Part shown: in pieces, positions 1-6,178 of the stretch
Layout: every line of letters begins with the position of its first letter
How positions within the stretch are numbered: the first letter of the stretch is position 1
NCBI RefSeq assembly: GCF_000508165.1
Contig: NZ_AYOZ01000002.1
Location: 1-64,000, forward strand
Reading direction: 5' to 3'
Source of the DNA: Marinomonas profundimaris
Lineage (GTDB): Bacteria > Pseudomonadota > Gammaproteobacteria > Pseudomonadales > Marinomonadaceae
DNA length: 64,000 nt
Translations under genes and position numbers: made by a program
Notes under the pieces: model-generated
The model's database searches: none
What the model was told of the DNA's origin: nothing
Seen by the model: the letters and a program-made list of their open reading frames with translations, nothing else

Positions 1-170
1 TCTTCCGCTTTTCGACTTGCTTCAGGTTTTCGGTATCGGGCAATCCAATCATGCATACTTTTGTAACTAACGCCAAGTCGCTCAACCACTTAAGCGATCT
101 TATAGCCGCGCTCAGTGAATTGTTTAACGGCTTTAATTTTGAAATCATCGGTATAGCGTTTTCCACTCAT
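1..170 (-). pseudogene. IS3-family transposase OrfA, N-terminal fragment with in-frame stop
   Basis: Read leftward from the ATG at 168-170, the frame begins MSGKRYTDDFKIKAVKQF and continues through a helix-turn-helix of the IS3 OrfA type (ERLGVSYKSMHDWI), which binds the terminal repeats of the element. A TAA at 90-92 interrupts the frame where related proteins have a sense codon, commonly Glu, so the gene is dead unless the stop is read through. The window edge cuts off the rest. A good ribosome site (GAGGTG) lies just upstream, but only 14 bp separate the start from the IS5 remnant, so the left end of the IS is lost or interrupted. The family call is solid. The exact IS is not recognised. 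Confidence 0.75.
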
Positions 171-184
171 AATTCACCTCATTT

Positions 185-541
185 TTACCTATTATTATAT
201 AGCTGTGAGATGTCTACAAAACTGGGTCCATACCAATTTATTACCAGTTCTATTCGAGCCAAATTTCCAAGTGCAAACAGTACGGCGAGCTTATTGTCAT
301 TCTTTGATAGCCCTTTATAAACCGCTTTTCGGAATCCGAACTGACATTTCAGTATCCGAAACGGATGCTCTACTTTCGCTCTGATACTGGCCTTTATGTA
401 CTCCGTGTTAATGGGCTGTTTGTTTATTCGTGGGTGCTTTTTCCATTCTCGTACTTTGCTTGGCATCTCTGCAACCAACCAATCCAACTTTTTATCTTTG
501 TTTTCCTCACGCTTTTCTACGCCACGGTAGCCAGAGTCCAT
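185..541 (-). pseudogene. IS5-family transposase, C-terminal fragment
   Basis: About 118 codons begin at the D-S-G-Y-R-G stretch that carries the second catalytic Asp of IS5-type DDE transposases, and include the catalytic-Glu region ([17 protein letters not shown]) and the usual C-terminal ALGNLA segment. The N-terminal two thirds are missing. The codon before the first ATG is a stop, and the DNA beyond about 541 is unrelated, so a deletion or rearrangement junction lies near 541-545. It abuts the IS3 remnant, so the two elements may have been nested. It cannot encode an active enzyme alone. Confidence 0.8.
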
Positions 542-690
542 TTATGTTAGCTGTGGACAAAAAATTAACCTGATGTTAACTGGCTCTATAGCAAAAGTAT
601 GGGTTCAGTCTGAGTTGATGCCTTATATAAATGTTACCAACACAGCAAGTGGTGGAAGTGTGCGAGAGCTCTAGTCACTGCTTATATATA

Positions 691-756
691 GACAAAGTCA
701 CAGCAAGAGGGGACAGCAAAGCAGGGTATCGGTGTACCGTTGTCGCGAGTGAAGAG
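691..756 (+). pseudogene. Phage late control D (gpD)-like C-terminal relic, copy 1
   Basis: Twenty-two codons read DKVTARGDSKAGYRCTVVAS followed by Glu-Glu. They match, almost residue for residue, the ends of the longer copies at 2990-3297 and 5881-6170. There is no start codon or upstream part. The phrase resembles the last strand of P2-type gpD tail proteins (W-I-x-x-V-T then a G-Y-T/R strand). The rest of 542-813 shows no gene. The family name is inference; the repetition is seen directly. Confidence 0.6.
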
Positions 757-813
757 GTTTGGCAGGAAACTTTTTTTAATTTTACCTTGAAAATTTGTGG
801 CTGAATGCTGGTC

Positions 814-842
814 AAAAAAAAAGCCCGCTATTTACGGGCTCT
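814..842 (-). terminator. Intrinsic terminator after the unknown-function gene
   Basis: On the minus strand a 6-bp stem AGCCCG/CGGGCT with a 7-nt loop is followed by nine T. It lies 26 bp past the stop of the gene at 868-1944. Confidence 0.85.
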
Positions 843-867
843 TTGACTCAAAAATAAATTAGATGAA

Positions 868-1944
868 TTAATCTTTTGTGAAAATTAATGCAGCGCCTAC
901 TTTGAGTAATTCTCTTACTTGTTCTGCTGCTTTATCTCCATCATATCCAATTATAAAGTCTGTTCCGCTATTACGTTTAACAAGTTTGAATTTTGTACCT
1001 GATGCAAACATATACGTAAAGCCGAACCCAATTGCCGAGGATAGAGCTATTCTACCGTAAATAAAAGGTGAAGCGACATCTTGAGAAAGTGCTTTATCTT
1101 GCTTCTTAGGTTTAAAAGGGTATTCAACACCATCTGAGCGAGACTTTTCTTTATCTTCAACAGTCAAGTCAGTAATTAAAGATGCTTCAGCGATTAAACT
1201 AATAAGTTGAGCGTGGCTTTTACTAAGGTAATTGTGAGACTCTATCATTTGAATCAATTGATCGTTAACAGTTAATGGTCTGCCTTTAGTGACTGTCCAT
1301 TCACCGTTTTCTAAAGTAACAGTACATTCCAGCTTAGTATCAAAATCATTTTCAGTGACTTCTGCACTATCGGTTGAAATACTGCTCATATCGAGTAGTT
1401 GATTACTTTCCCAGCTTCCAGTTGCTATGTAAAACTTCACTTTAGGTTTGATTTTATATGTTTCTCCGGGTTCTGGAGACCAGGAATACCCCATGAAACC
1501 TTGCTGACTTTGTACACCAAAGGTGAGGCTAGGATACCACGAGTATTTTTCTTCGTCGTTTTGTGCAAATGGATCCACTTCTACTTCCACTTTTCCAGGA
1601 TCTGCCGTTCCTGATACTGGGCTCGATAGATCTGGGCCTAAGTGTTCATCTGAGATGGTAAATGCTGCAGTAAGACCATCTGTGAGATCTACTTTTTCTG
1701 TTATTGAGGATTCTATTACTGTATTTAGTCCTACAGCATTATTTGAACATCCAGCTTCAGTTGAGTATTGAAGTGGGATGGTAAAGCTATTTAATTGTTT
1801 GGTGTTATTCGGTTTGATTGTTATGTAGGCTGATGAGTTCAAATATAAGTCTGAAGAAAATGTATCTTCTGGTTCGCTTAAAAAAGCCCAGAATTGTTTT
1901 TTTGAGGAGGTTTTGTTAACGATAAAAATTTTATAATTATCCAT
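868..1944 (-). CDS. Uncharacterised protein, probably beta-rich with a hydrophobic segment near the C-terminus
   Basis: The protein has 358 residues when started at the ATG at 1942-1944, which has an AAAGGAT ribosome site 7 nt upstream. An ATG 21 bp further out (1965) lacks one. There is no signal peptide. The N-terminal ~200 residues look like beta strands rich in aromatics and Thr/Ser (YKIFIVNKTSSKKQFWAF, SWYPSLTFGVQSQQGFMG, YKIKPKVKFYIATG). I remember similar uncharacterised bacterial proteins but no function. A charged linker follows, then a Gly- and aromatic-rich hydrophobic stretch (GRIALSSAIGFGFTYMF) and a short helical end. The gene is more AT-rich than the core genes, reads in the same direction as the AraC-type regulator 91 bp upstream, and is bounded by phage relics. 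Regulator control of this gene is inference. A secreted or toxin-like role cannot be shown. Confidence 0.8.
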   Translation of the reverse strand: MDNYKIFIVNKTSSKKQFWAFLSEPEDTFSSDLYLNSSAYITIKPNNTKQLNSFTIPLQYSTEAGCSNNAVGLNTVIESSITEKVDLTDGLTAAFTISDEHLGPDLSSPVSGTADPGKVEVEVDPFAQNDEEKYSWYPSLTFGVQSQQGFMGYSWSPEPGETYKIKPKVKFYIATGSWESNQLLDMSSISTDSAEVTENDFDTKLECTVTLENGEWTVTKGRPLTVNDQLIQMIESHNYLSKSHAQLISLIAEASLITDLTVEDKEKSRSDGVEYPFKPKKQDKALSQDVASPFIYGRIALSSAIGFGFTYMFASGTKFKLVKRNSGTDFIIGYDGDKAAEQVRELLKVGAALIFTKD

Positions 1945-2035
1945 GATTATATCCTTTAAATTCATTAATTATTATGGAGTGAATTCCAGTTTTTCTTTAC
2001 CTCAGTATTGAGGAGATTTGATTATTGTATTTTTT

Positions 2036-2683
2036 TCAATTAAATAATTGTTTATATGTGGGTGTTTTTTGTGATTTTCTATATTTTAAAGGTGTTGTTC
2101 CCATTTGTTTTTTAAAACTATGATTGAATGCACTTTGGTCGTTGTATCCAATACGTAGTGCAACTTCAGAAATAGGAATGTCAGTATTGGATAATAACCA
2201 AATGCTATGATTGATTTTCAGCTTTCGGATATAATCCGATGCTGAACATTGGTGTTCAAATTTGAAGTATTTATCAATATGTGTAACGCTAACAGACAGG
2301 AAAGAAGCTATTGACTCTACTGTGATTGATCTGTCCATGTTTTGAGTTACATACATCGATACATGAGAGGAGAGACTGCTATTAATATCCCATAGATCAA
2401 GATAGCTTGTAATAGATAGTTGTTGAAGTGTTTGATTCAATTCTTCGTAATTTATCGGCAAAATTAGAGCTGTAACATTTTTATAATAATATGCTTCTTT
2501 TCGCTCATTGTTGTTTGATAAATACAGTATCCACCAAGTATTCGGAGAGCTCTCTTTTTTTTTAAAATATTCTAGTGTTGATATTATTATGGTTTTACCA
2601 TCATGTTCTTTTTTTGATACTGCCTCTAGGTTTTCTTTAATGCATGTTTTTTTGATGTCATTGATTTTATAAATTATTTTCAT
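2036..2683 (-). CDS. AraC-type regulator with a degenerate receiver-like N-terminus
   Basis: About 215 residues from the ATG at 2681-2683. A TTG at 2713 would add 10 residues but has no ribosome site. The last ~100 residues are a standard AraC/XylS double helix-turn-helix (ESIASFLSVSVTHIDKYFK, then EVALRIGYNDQSAFNHSFKK and G-T-T-P-L-K-Y-R). The N-terminal half is not a cupin. Segments such as WWILYLSNNN and ALILPINYEELNQTLQQL recall beta3 and the beta5-K-P-alpha5 end of response-regulator receivers, but no clear phospho-acceptor Asp is seen. It is AT-rich and lies upstream of the unknown-function gene on the same strand, so it is probably that gene's local regulator (inference). Confidence 0.85.
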   Translation of the reverse strand: MKIIYKINDIKKTCIKENLEAVSKKEHDGKTIIISTLEYFKKKESSPNTWWILYLSNNNERKEAYYYKNVTALILPINYEELNQTLQQLSITSYLDLWDINSSLSSHVSMYVTQNMDRSITVESIASFLSVSVTHIDKYFKFEHQCSASDYIRKLKINHSIWLLSNTDIPISEVALRIGYNDQSAFNHSFKKQMGTTPLKYRKSQKTPTYKQLFN

Positions 2684-2713
2684 GTTTTTAGCGTCCGTAT
2701 CTTTTTTAAACAA

Positions 2714-2947
2714 AATATTTTATCAACTAAAACTTACCATATAATAATTCAATTCAATTTTTATTTAATTAACCTCATTTTTCTTTTATTAATTAATGTA
2801 TGGTTTGCTTTTTTTTTATTTTTATATTGTGAAAAACATCATTTTTTTTGTGTTTTTTTCATAACACATAAAGAATGCTGCTAATAATTTTAGAGATTAA
2901 TTTGCCAATTGACTCTATCCGCATCTGGGCTAGCATTCTTCATGGAG
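2714..2947. other. AT-rich intergenic DNA
   Basis: Very AT-rich, with long T tracts and no credible ORF. It may hold the promoter of the leftward AraC-type gene. It ends abruptly at the 13-bp tandem repeat, a probable junction. Confidence 0.5.
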
Positions 2948-2999
2948 AACTTGGAGTCAAAACTTGGAGGCAAAACTTGGAGTCAAAACTTGGGGTCAG
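2948..2999 (+). repeat. Four tandem 13-bp repeats
   Basis: Four back-to-back units read AACTTGGAGTCAA, AACTTGGAGGCAA, AACTTGGAGTCAA and AACTTGGGGTCAG. The last runs straight into the motif GGGGTCAGATGAAAAAT, which also opens the relic copy at 5881 and, in variant form, occurs at 5758. Confidence 0.9.
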
Positions 3000-3297
3000 A
3001 TGAAAAATAGCTCTGAATCTTCATCGGCTCCAAATAACTACGCCAAAGCTATGCCACTGCCCAACAAGCCTGCCAAGACGACCTCATCAAAAGCCAACGT
3101 CAAGGTACCAGCGTCACACACGACGCTCTTATTGACTAGATACGGGCAACCCAAACCTCCTCGCCAAGGGCATCCTTACCCTAAACGACACCTTCCCACC
3201 CGAAATGAAAGGCAACTGGTCCATCGACAAAATCACCGCAAGAGGCGACAGCAAAGCAGGGTACAGGTGTTCGGTTGTCGCGAGTGAGGTTGTTTGA
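2990..3297 (+). pseudogene. gpD-like C-terminal relic, copy 2
   Basis: The fragment has two frames joined by a frameshift. The first contains Q-Q-A-C-Q-D-D-L-I-K-S-Q-R-Q-G. The second contains KGILTLNDTFPPEMKGNW, then SIDKITARGDSKAGYRCSVV, ending in a stop at 3295-3297. The pattern (Gln/Ala-rich helix, G-N/D-P turn, a G-x-L-x-L strand, P-E-x-x-G-x-W-x-I, V/I-T) matches my memory of the C-terminus of P2-like gpD tail/late-control proteins. Codons are C-rich at third positions, unlike host genes but like the antirepressor at 4308, which suggests a shared prophage origin. There is no start codon. Confidence 0.65.
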
Positions 3298-3615
3298 GTT
3301 TGTGGGGATTGATGAAAATTTATGTATGCATATACAGTTTATTTTTTGAAGTGATCTCATTTTTGCGCGTTTAGCCATTTAAATGATTGTGCTATACGTT
3401 TTTTGTACTAATCTTGATTGATAAAAATATTTAGTGTTAATGGGTGAATGAAATAACGCACACGCTTTTTTTCCCAGTTTTAATTTCTTTGAATTGCTTT
3501 ATATGATTTTTATTATTCAATGATTTATAAGGTTTTTGTGAAGGTCTTGAAACTTTCTAAACACGCATGCGCATTATTAAAATACTAGTGTTGTAATCAA
3601 ACTATGGAGTGTAAA
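3298..3615. other. AT-rich intergenic DNA before the VOC gene
   Basis: I see no gene or strong terminator here. It presumably contains the promoter of the VOC gene, but no box is clear enough to call. Confidence 0.4.
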
Positions 3616-3987
3616 ATGGAATTAGGTGCATTTTCAGTAAGTTTATCGGTTAATAATATCGAAGAGTCGAAAGTTTTTTATCAAAAGTTGGGTTTCGAGA
3701 TAGTTGGTGGAGATCAATCTAAAAACTGGTTAATACTTCGAAATGGCGATCACATAATAGGATTATTTCAGGATAAGTTTGAAGGTAATATCATGACTTT
3801 CAATCCAGGCTGGAGTAGCAAATGTAAGCCATTAGAATCTTATACTGATGTTAGAGAACTTTTAAAAGAGTTTGAAGCTCAAGGTGTCAATATAATACAA
3901 GAATCTATTTCGGGTGAAAGTGGTCCTTCGAGTTTCTCTATTAAAGATCCTGATGGCAATTCAATCCTGATAGACCAGCATGTATAA
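3616..3987 (+). CDS. VOC-fold (glyoxalase/bleomycin-resistance-like) protein
   Basis: 123 residues from the ATG at 3616, which has GGAG 8 nt upstream; an in-frame ATG at 3604 lacks a ribosome site. It is a single VOC domain made of two beta-alpha-beta-beta-beta modules. Module one starts FSVSLSVNNIEESKVFYQKL-G-F-E-I-V and module two ends FSIKDPDGNSILIDQH, with the typical D-P-D-G-N turn before a possible metal-binding Glu/Asp position. The members I recall as closest (PhnB/glyoxalase-like) have no defined substrate and are frequent cargo of integrons and mobile islands. It stands alone between a phage relic and the antirepressor leader. Function is otherwise unknown. Confidence 0.85.
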   Translation: MELGAFSVSLSVNNIEESKVFYQKLGFEIVGGDQSKNWLILRNGDHIIGLFQDKFEGNIMTFNPGWSSKCKPLESYTDVRELLKEFEAQGVNIIQESISGESGPSSFSIKDPDGNSILIDQHV

Positions 3988-4038
3988 ACAACACTAACAA
4001 GCACTTCAAACGGAAGCAGCCACGGTTTATTTTCTCCA

Positions 4039-4067
4039 TTGACCCGCCCCCAATCTTGATCTAGTAT
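4039..4067 (+). promoter_or_regulatory. Sigma70 promoter of the C4-like RNA / antirepressor leader
   Basis: TTGACC (4039-4044), a 17-bp spacer and TAGTAT (4062-4067) give a near-consensus promoter. The predicted start near 4074 falls exactly at the first base of a hairpin. Confidence 0.7.
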
Positions 4068-4073
4068 TTCTCT

Positions 4074-4152
4074 TGCACTGGCAAAATCCAGTGCCGGGAT
4101 TCGAACCCCGTTTATACCGAAGCGGCCTAAAACACGCACCGCGTGTTTTTTT
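4074..4152 (+). ncRNA. Predicted C4-type antisense RNA upstream of the antirepressor
   Basis: The predicted ~78-nt transcript has hairpin 1 with stem GCACTGG/CCAGTGC (4075-4081/4088-4094), hairpin 2 with stem CGGG/CCCG (4095-4098/4107-4110) and loop ATTCGAAC, a single-stranded stretch, then an intrinsic terminator. Its 4100-4106 (TTCGAAC) can pair with 4225-4231. Its 4117-4122 (CCGAAG) and 4123-4127 (CGGCC) can pair with 4213-4218 and 4205-4209. That gives two complementary blocks in the leader of ant. Phage P1 C4 RNA (~77 nt, upstream of ant, two pairing blocks) is the known precedent. The assignment is inference from structure and position, with no alignment made. Confidence 0.65.
4129..4152 (+). 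terminator. Intrinsic terminator of the C4-like RNA
   Basis: Stem AAACACGC/GCGTGTTT with a 3-nt loop, followed by a run of T. It ends the short RNA. Read-through would be needed to transcribe ant from the promoter at 4039. Confidence 0.85.
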
Positions 4153-4172
4153 GTGGCCGGAGTCCGCCTGTT

Positions 4173-4241
4173 ATGGTGGGTCTTTGTTGGGCAACCTTCG
4201 GGTTGGCCGTTCCTTCGGGCGGTAGTTCGAACCTGATTTAG
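4173..4241 (+). CDS. 22-codon leader peptide upstream of the antirepressor
   Basis: ATG at 4173 with GGAG about 10 nt upstream. The frame reads MVGLCWATFGLAVPSGGSSN, Leu-Ile, then TAG at 4239-4241. Its codons overlap both blocks (4205-4218 and 4225-4231) complementary to the short RNA, so pairing would block its translation. Short ORFs in this position (icd/orfX in P1, Ash-like peptides in P4-type elements) couple translation to ant expression. Function rests on context only. Confidence 0.45.
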   Translation: MVGLCWATFGLAVPSGGSSNLI

Positions 4242-4245
4242 ACTC

Positions 4246-4293
4246 ACCACCTTATTGAGATTCGAACCTCACGAGGTGGTCAAAACTTTGACC
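4246..4293 (+). promoter_or_regulatory. Hairpin with a kissing-type loop and palindrome before the antirepressor start
   Basis: An outer stem ACCACCT/AGGTGGT (4246-4252/4274-4280) encloses an inner stem TGAG/CTCA with loop ATTCGAAC, identical to the loop of hairpin 2 of the upstream RNA. The palindromic core TTCGAA would allow loop-loop pairing. A second perfect inverted repeat, GGTCAAA/TTTGACC, at 4278-4293 ends just before the AAGGAGG ribosome site. It could be a hairpin or an operator. Confidence 0.6.
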
Positions 4294-4307
4294 GAAGGAG
4301 GCCATCG

Positions 4308-4907
4308 ATGGCTATGCAACTTATTCCGCTTCATACTCGCTCTATCAACGATCAAACCCTTGATACCGTAAACGCCCGTGAACTTCACGCCTTTTTAGAA
4401 GTAGGCAGATATTTTGCTAACTGGATTAAAGTTCGTATAGATAAATATGGCTTTGTAGAAGGCGAAGATTTTACGGTTATTTCCCGCTTGCCAAATTCGG
4501 CAAGCGGGAATCGTGGCGCTACAAAAGAGTATTTCGTCACCCTAGACATGGCCAAAGAACTTGCCATGGTCGAACGCAACGACAAGGGCAAACAAGCCCG
4601 CCGCTACTTCATCGACTGCGAAAAACAACTCCACGAGCAAAAACAACTTCCCGCCACCACGCCCAACACGGCAACCCTCGAAACCAGCTTCCAAGAAACA
4701 GAAAAGTACCAACTCCTCAACGACATGGTGAAAGCCATGAAACTGCAAAGCAACCCCGTCGTCATCCCCTCTAAAGAACTCGTCGACTTAATCCAAGCCG
4801 TCCGCATGTACCAAACCCAAATCGCCCAGCTACGCACACCAGACTGGGTAAACGACAACATCACCCGCGTCAAAGACCTCGCCCAACGCAACTTCACAGA
4901 TTTCTAA
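4308..4907 (+). CDS. ant: Phage antirepressor of the AntA/AntB type
   Basis: 199 residues; the ATG at 4308 has a strong AAGGAGG site. The N-terminal ~110 residues are an AntA/AntB domain (VNARELHAFLEVGRYFANWI, then YGFVEGEDFTV, VTLDMAKELAMVERNDKGKQ, A-R-R-Y-F-I-D-C-E). The C-terminus is a charged, Gln-rich helical region. Such proteins bind and disable phage repressors, switching prophages to lytic growth. No repressor or other intact phage gene is present here, so it is probably an orphan. Codons in the second half are C-rich at third positions like the gpD relics, supporting a shared prophage origin. Expression is probably controlled post-transcriptionally by the upstream structured leader. 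A terminator follows. Confidence 0.9.
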   Translation: MAMQLIPLHTRSINDQTLDTVNARELHAFLEVGRYFANWIKVRIDKYGFVEGEDFTVISRLPNSASGNRGATKEYFVTLDMAKELAMVERNDKGKQARRYFIDCEKQLHEQKQLPATTPNTATLETSFQETEKYQLLNDMVKAMKLQSNPVVIPSKELVDLIQAVRMYQTQIAQLRTPDWVNDNITRVKDLAQRNFTDF

Positions 4908-4922
4908 ACGACAGGCACAAAA

Positions 4923-4950
4923 AAGCCCACTTATGTGGGCTTTAGTTGTT
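4923..4950 (+). terminator. Terminator after the antirepressor gene
   Basis: 9-bp stem AAAGCCCAC/GTGGGCTTT with loop TTAT, followed by a T-rich stretch. Confidence 0.8.
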
Positions 4951-5049
4951 GTTTTTAAATGCTTTTGACGTTATTTTCACTAACTTAAGTTGATGGTAAT
5001 AGCCATTATTAAAAGTAACTATTTATGTTAATTAATTTAGAGGGACGTT

Positions 5050-5607
5050 ATGTTTGAACAGCTTAGGGAAAAGTATCAGGAGCATGCAGATAGACTTGAA
5101 GCTTCATATATAAAATCAAATGAACTTGGGCTTTCGCCTTCATATCTCCCTTATAAAGAGTTTGATAAATCCGTTTTAGAGAATTTATATCAAATCGTTG
5201 ATATGGTTAATCCTTTCTTAAACTATGACAATGTGCCTGGTGCCTGCTTGTATGCCCATTTTGAGTTAAAAAAAGCTTTTGCACATTACGGGTATCATTC
5301 TGAGTTGGTTTTTGGGGATGTTCTTGTAAATGGGGCTCCGCACATGGGGTGTGATATTGAAGATCTAGAATCCCAGTTAATCGAAGGTATCACTAATAAA
5401 GGTCAAAAGGTGCATTGCTGGCTGTTAATGGATAGCGGTTTATTTTTTGACGCTACACTAATTAGAGATGTTATTGGCGGAGAGCATGCGGGCGAATCCT
5501 TGGGTTTTGGTTTTTCGCGTTATGATGAGGGCATTGTTTTTGAGCATAAAGCGATGTTGGTAGGTGAAGAATTTATTCGAAGAACGAATCCATTGGTTTA
5601 TAAATAG
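5050..5607 (+). CDS. Uncharacterised protein with a possible Cys-His-Asp catalytic triad
   Basis: 185 residues, ATG with a GAGGGA site, no signal peptide or membrane segment. I do not recognise the family. The order of residues recalls the papain-like transglutaminase/arylamine N-acetyltransferase fold: Cys66 at the start of a helix (PGACLYAHFELKKAFAHYGY), a strand-rich middle (SELVFGDVLVNG), then His122 and Asp128/Asp134 in VHCWLLMDSGLFFDATLI. In that fold Cys, His and Asp sit in this order with a D-x-T ending the last strand. An acyl transferase, amidase or protease-like activity is therefore possible but unproven. It is a lone gene between the antirepressor and the third gpD relic, ending at a strong hairpin, so it looks like mobile cargo. 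Confidence 0.75.
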   Translation: MFEQLREKYQEHADRLEASYIKSNELGLSPSYLPYKEFDKSVLENLYQIVDMVNPFLNYDNVPGACLYAHFELKKAFAHYGYHSELVFGDVLVNGAPHMGCDIEDLESQLIEGITNKGQKVHCWLLMDSGLFFDATLIRDVIGGEHAGESLGFGFSRYDEGIVFEHKAMLVGEEFIRRTNPLVYK

Positions 5608-5663
5608 AGCCAATACAAGTGAATTTGCTCATTTCAGGCACAGAGAATAATAAAATGAGCACT

Positions 5664-5699
5664 TGTGCAAAAAGCTCAATAGTATGGGCTTTTTGTACA
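5664..5699 (+). terminator. Long hairpin, probable terminator
   Basis: 14-bp stem with two G-U pairs; arms 5664-5677 and 5686-5699, the second containing GGGCTTTTT. It can act on both strands. Confidence 0.65.
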
Positions 5700-5729
5700 G
5701 ACAGTGATTTCTTATGAGCACTTGTTAGC

Positions 5730-5763
5730 CTATATCTCATCCACAAATTCTGTGAGTTTGGGG
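5730..5763 (-). pseudogene. Tiny 3' end relic ending at the GGGG(T/C)CAGATG motif
   Basis: Read leftward, the frame gives P-K-L-T-E-F-V-D-E-I then a stop at 5730-5732. It resembles a shorter version of the relic at 5813-5881 (EFV-x-x-I) and, like it, starts at the GGGG motif. It is too short for a family call. Confidence 0.3.
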
Positions 5764-5812
5764 CCAGATGAAAATTAGCGATACATCTTCATCTGACTTC
5801 TATTATCAGATA

Positions 5813-5881
5813 TTACAGACACTCATTCGACCATATCGCTTCCACAAACTCAGGGTGATCGATAAACGGATTACTAAGAAT
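5813..5881 (-). pseudogene. 3' end of an endonuclease I-like gene
   Basis: The leftward frame reads QILSNPFIDHPEFVEAIW then S-N-E-C-L and a stop at 5813-5815. N-P-F-I-D-H-P-E-x-V-E-x-I-W is a hallmark I associate with the C-terminus of endonuclease I (EndA/BsnI-type) proteins. Everything upstream is missing. The fragment is cut exactly where the third gpD relic begins, which marks a recombination junction. Confidence 0.55.
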
Positions 5882-6170
5882 TTGGGGTCAGATGAAAAAT
5901 AGCACTGAACCTTCATTGATCCCAAATAACTACGCCAAAGCTACGACAACACAACCACCGCCCAACAAGCCTGCCAAGACGACCTCATCAAAAGCCAACG
6001 CCAAGGCACGCTAGATACGGGCAACCCAACTCGTCGCAGAAGGCATCCTCACCCTAAACGACCCCTTCCCACCGGAAATGAAAGGCAAATGGTCCATCGA
6101 CAAAGTCACCGCACGCGGCGACAGCAAAGCAGGGTATCGGTGTACTGTGGTCGCGAGTGAGGTTGTTTGA
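5881..6170 (+). pseudogene. gpD-like C-terminal relic, copy 3
   Basis: It begins with the motif GGGGTCAGATGAAAAAT also seen at copy 2, then N-N-Y-A-K and, in shifted frames, TAQQACQDDLIKSQRQG and EGILTLNDPFPPEMKGKW, then SIDKVTARGDSKAGYRCTVV and A-S-E-V-V stop at 6168-6170. Relative to copy 2 it lacks a short segment after S-Q-R-Q-G, and it carries its own frameshift. Copies 2 and 3 are nearly identical over most of their shared length, so they are recent duplicates or came from near-identical phages. Confidence 0.65.
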
Positions 6171-6178
6171 GGTGTTTT

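Noticed and set aside
1399..1771. Plus-strand ORFs inside the 868-1944 gene.
   Set aside because: They are shadows of the minus-strand gene with no ribosome sites or family resemblance.
2964..3287. A 107-codon plus-strand ORF through relic copy 2.
   Set aside because: It mixes frames of the gpD-like fragment and repeat DNA. The protein-like signal is in the other frame and is broken.
3990..4030. CTAACAAGCACTTCAAACGG after the VOC gene looks like the left end of an integron attC site.
   Set aside because: The 7-bp core does not fit RYYYAAC, and no matching right half (GTTTGAAGTGCTTGTTAG-like) follows within attC length. The CTTGTTAG at 5721 is 1.7 kb away and follows a different gene.
4094..4128. 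A tRNA-like T-arm (GGTTCGAATCCCG on the minus strand) suggested a tRNA gene or attachment site.
   Set aside because: No acceptor, D or anticodon arms can be drawn. The same TTCGAA loop recurs at 4226 and 4261 and fits better as RNA-pairing loops of the antirepressor leader.
3879..4250. A 123-codon ORF on the minus strand across the antirepressor leader.
   Set aside because: It overlaps the VOC gene, has no ribosome site, and runs through the promoter, hairpins and terminator of the opposite strand.
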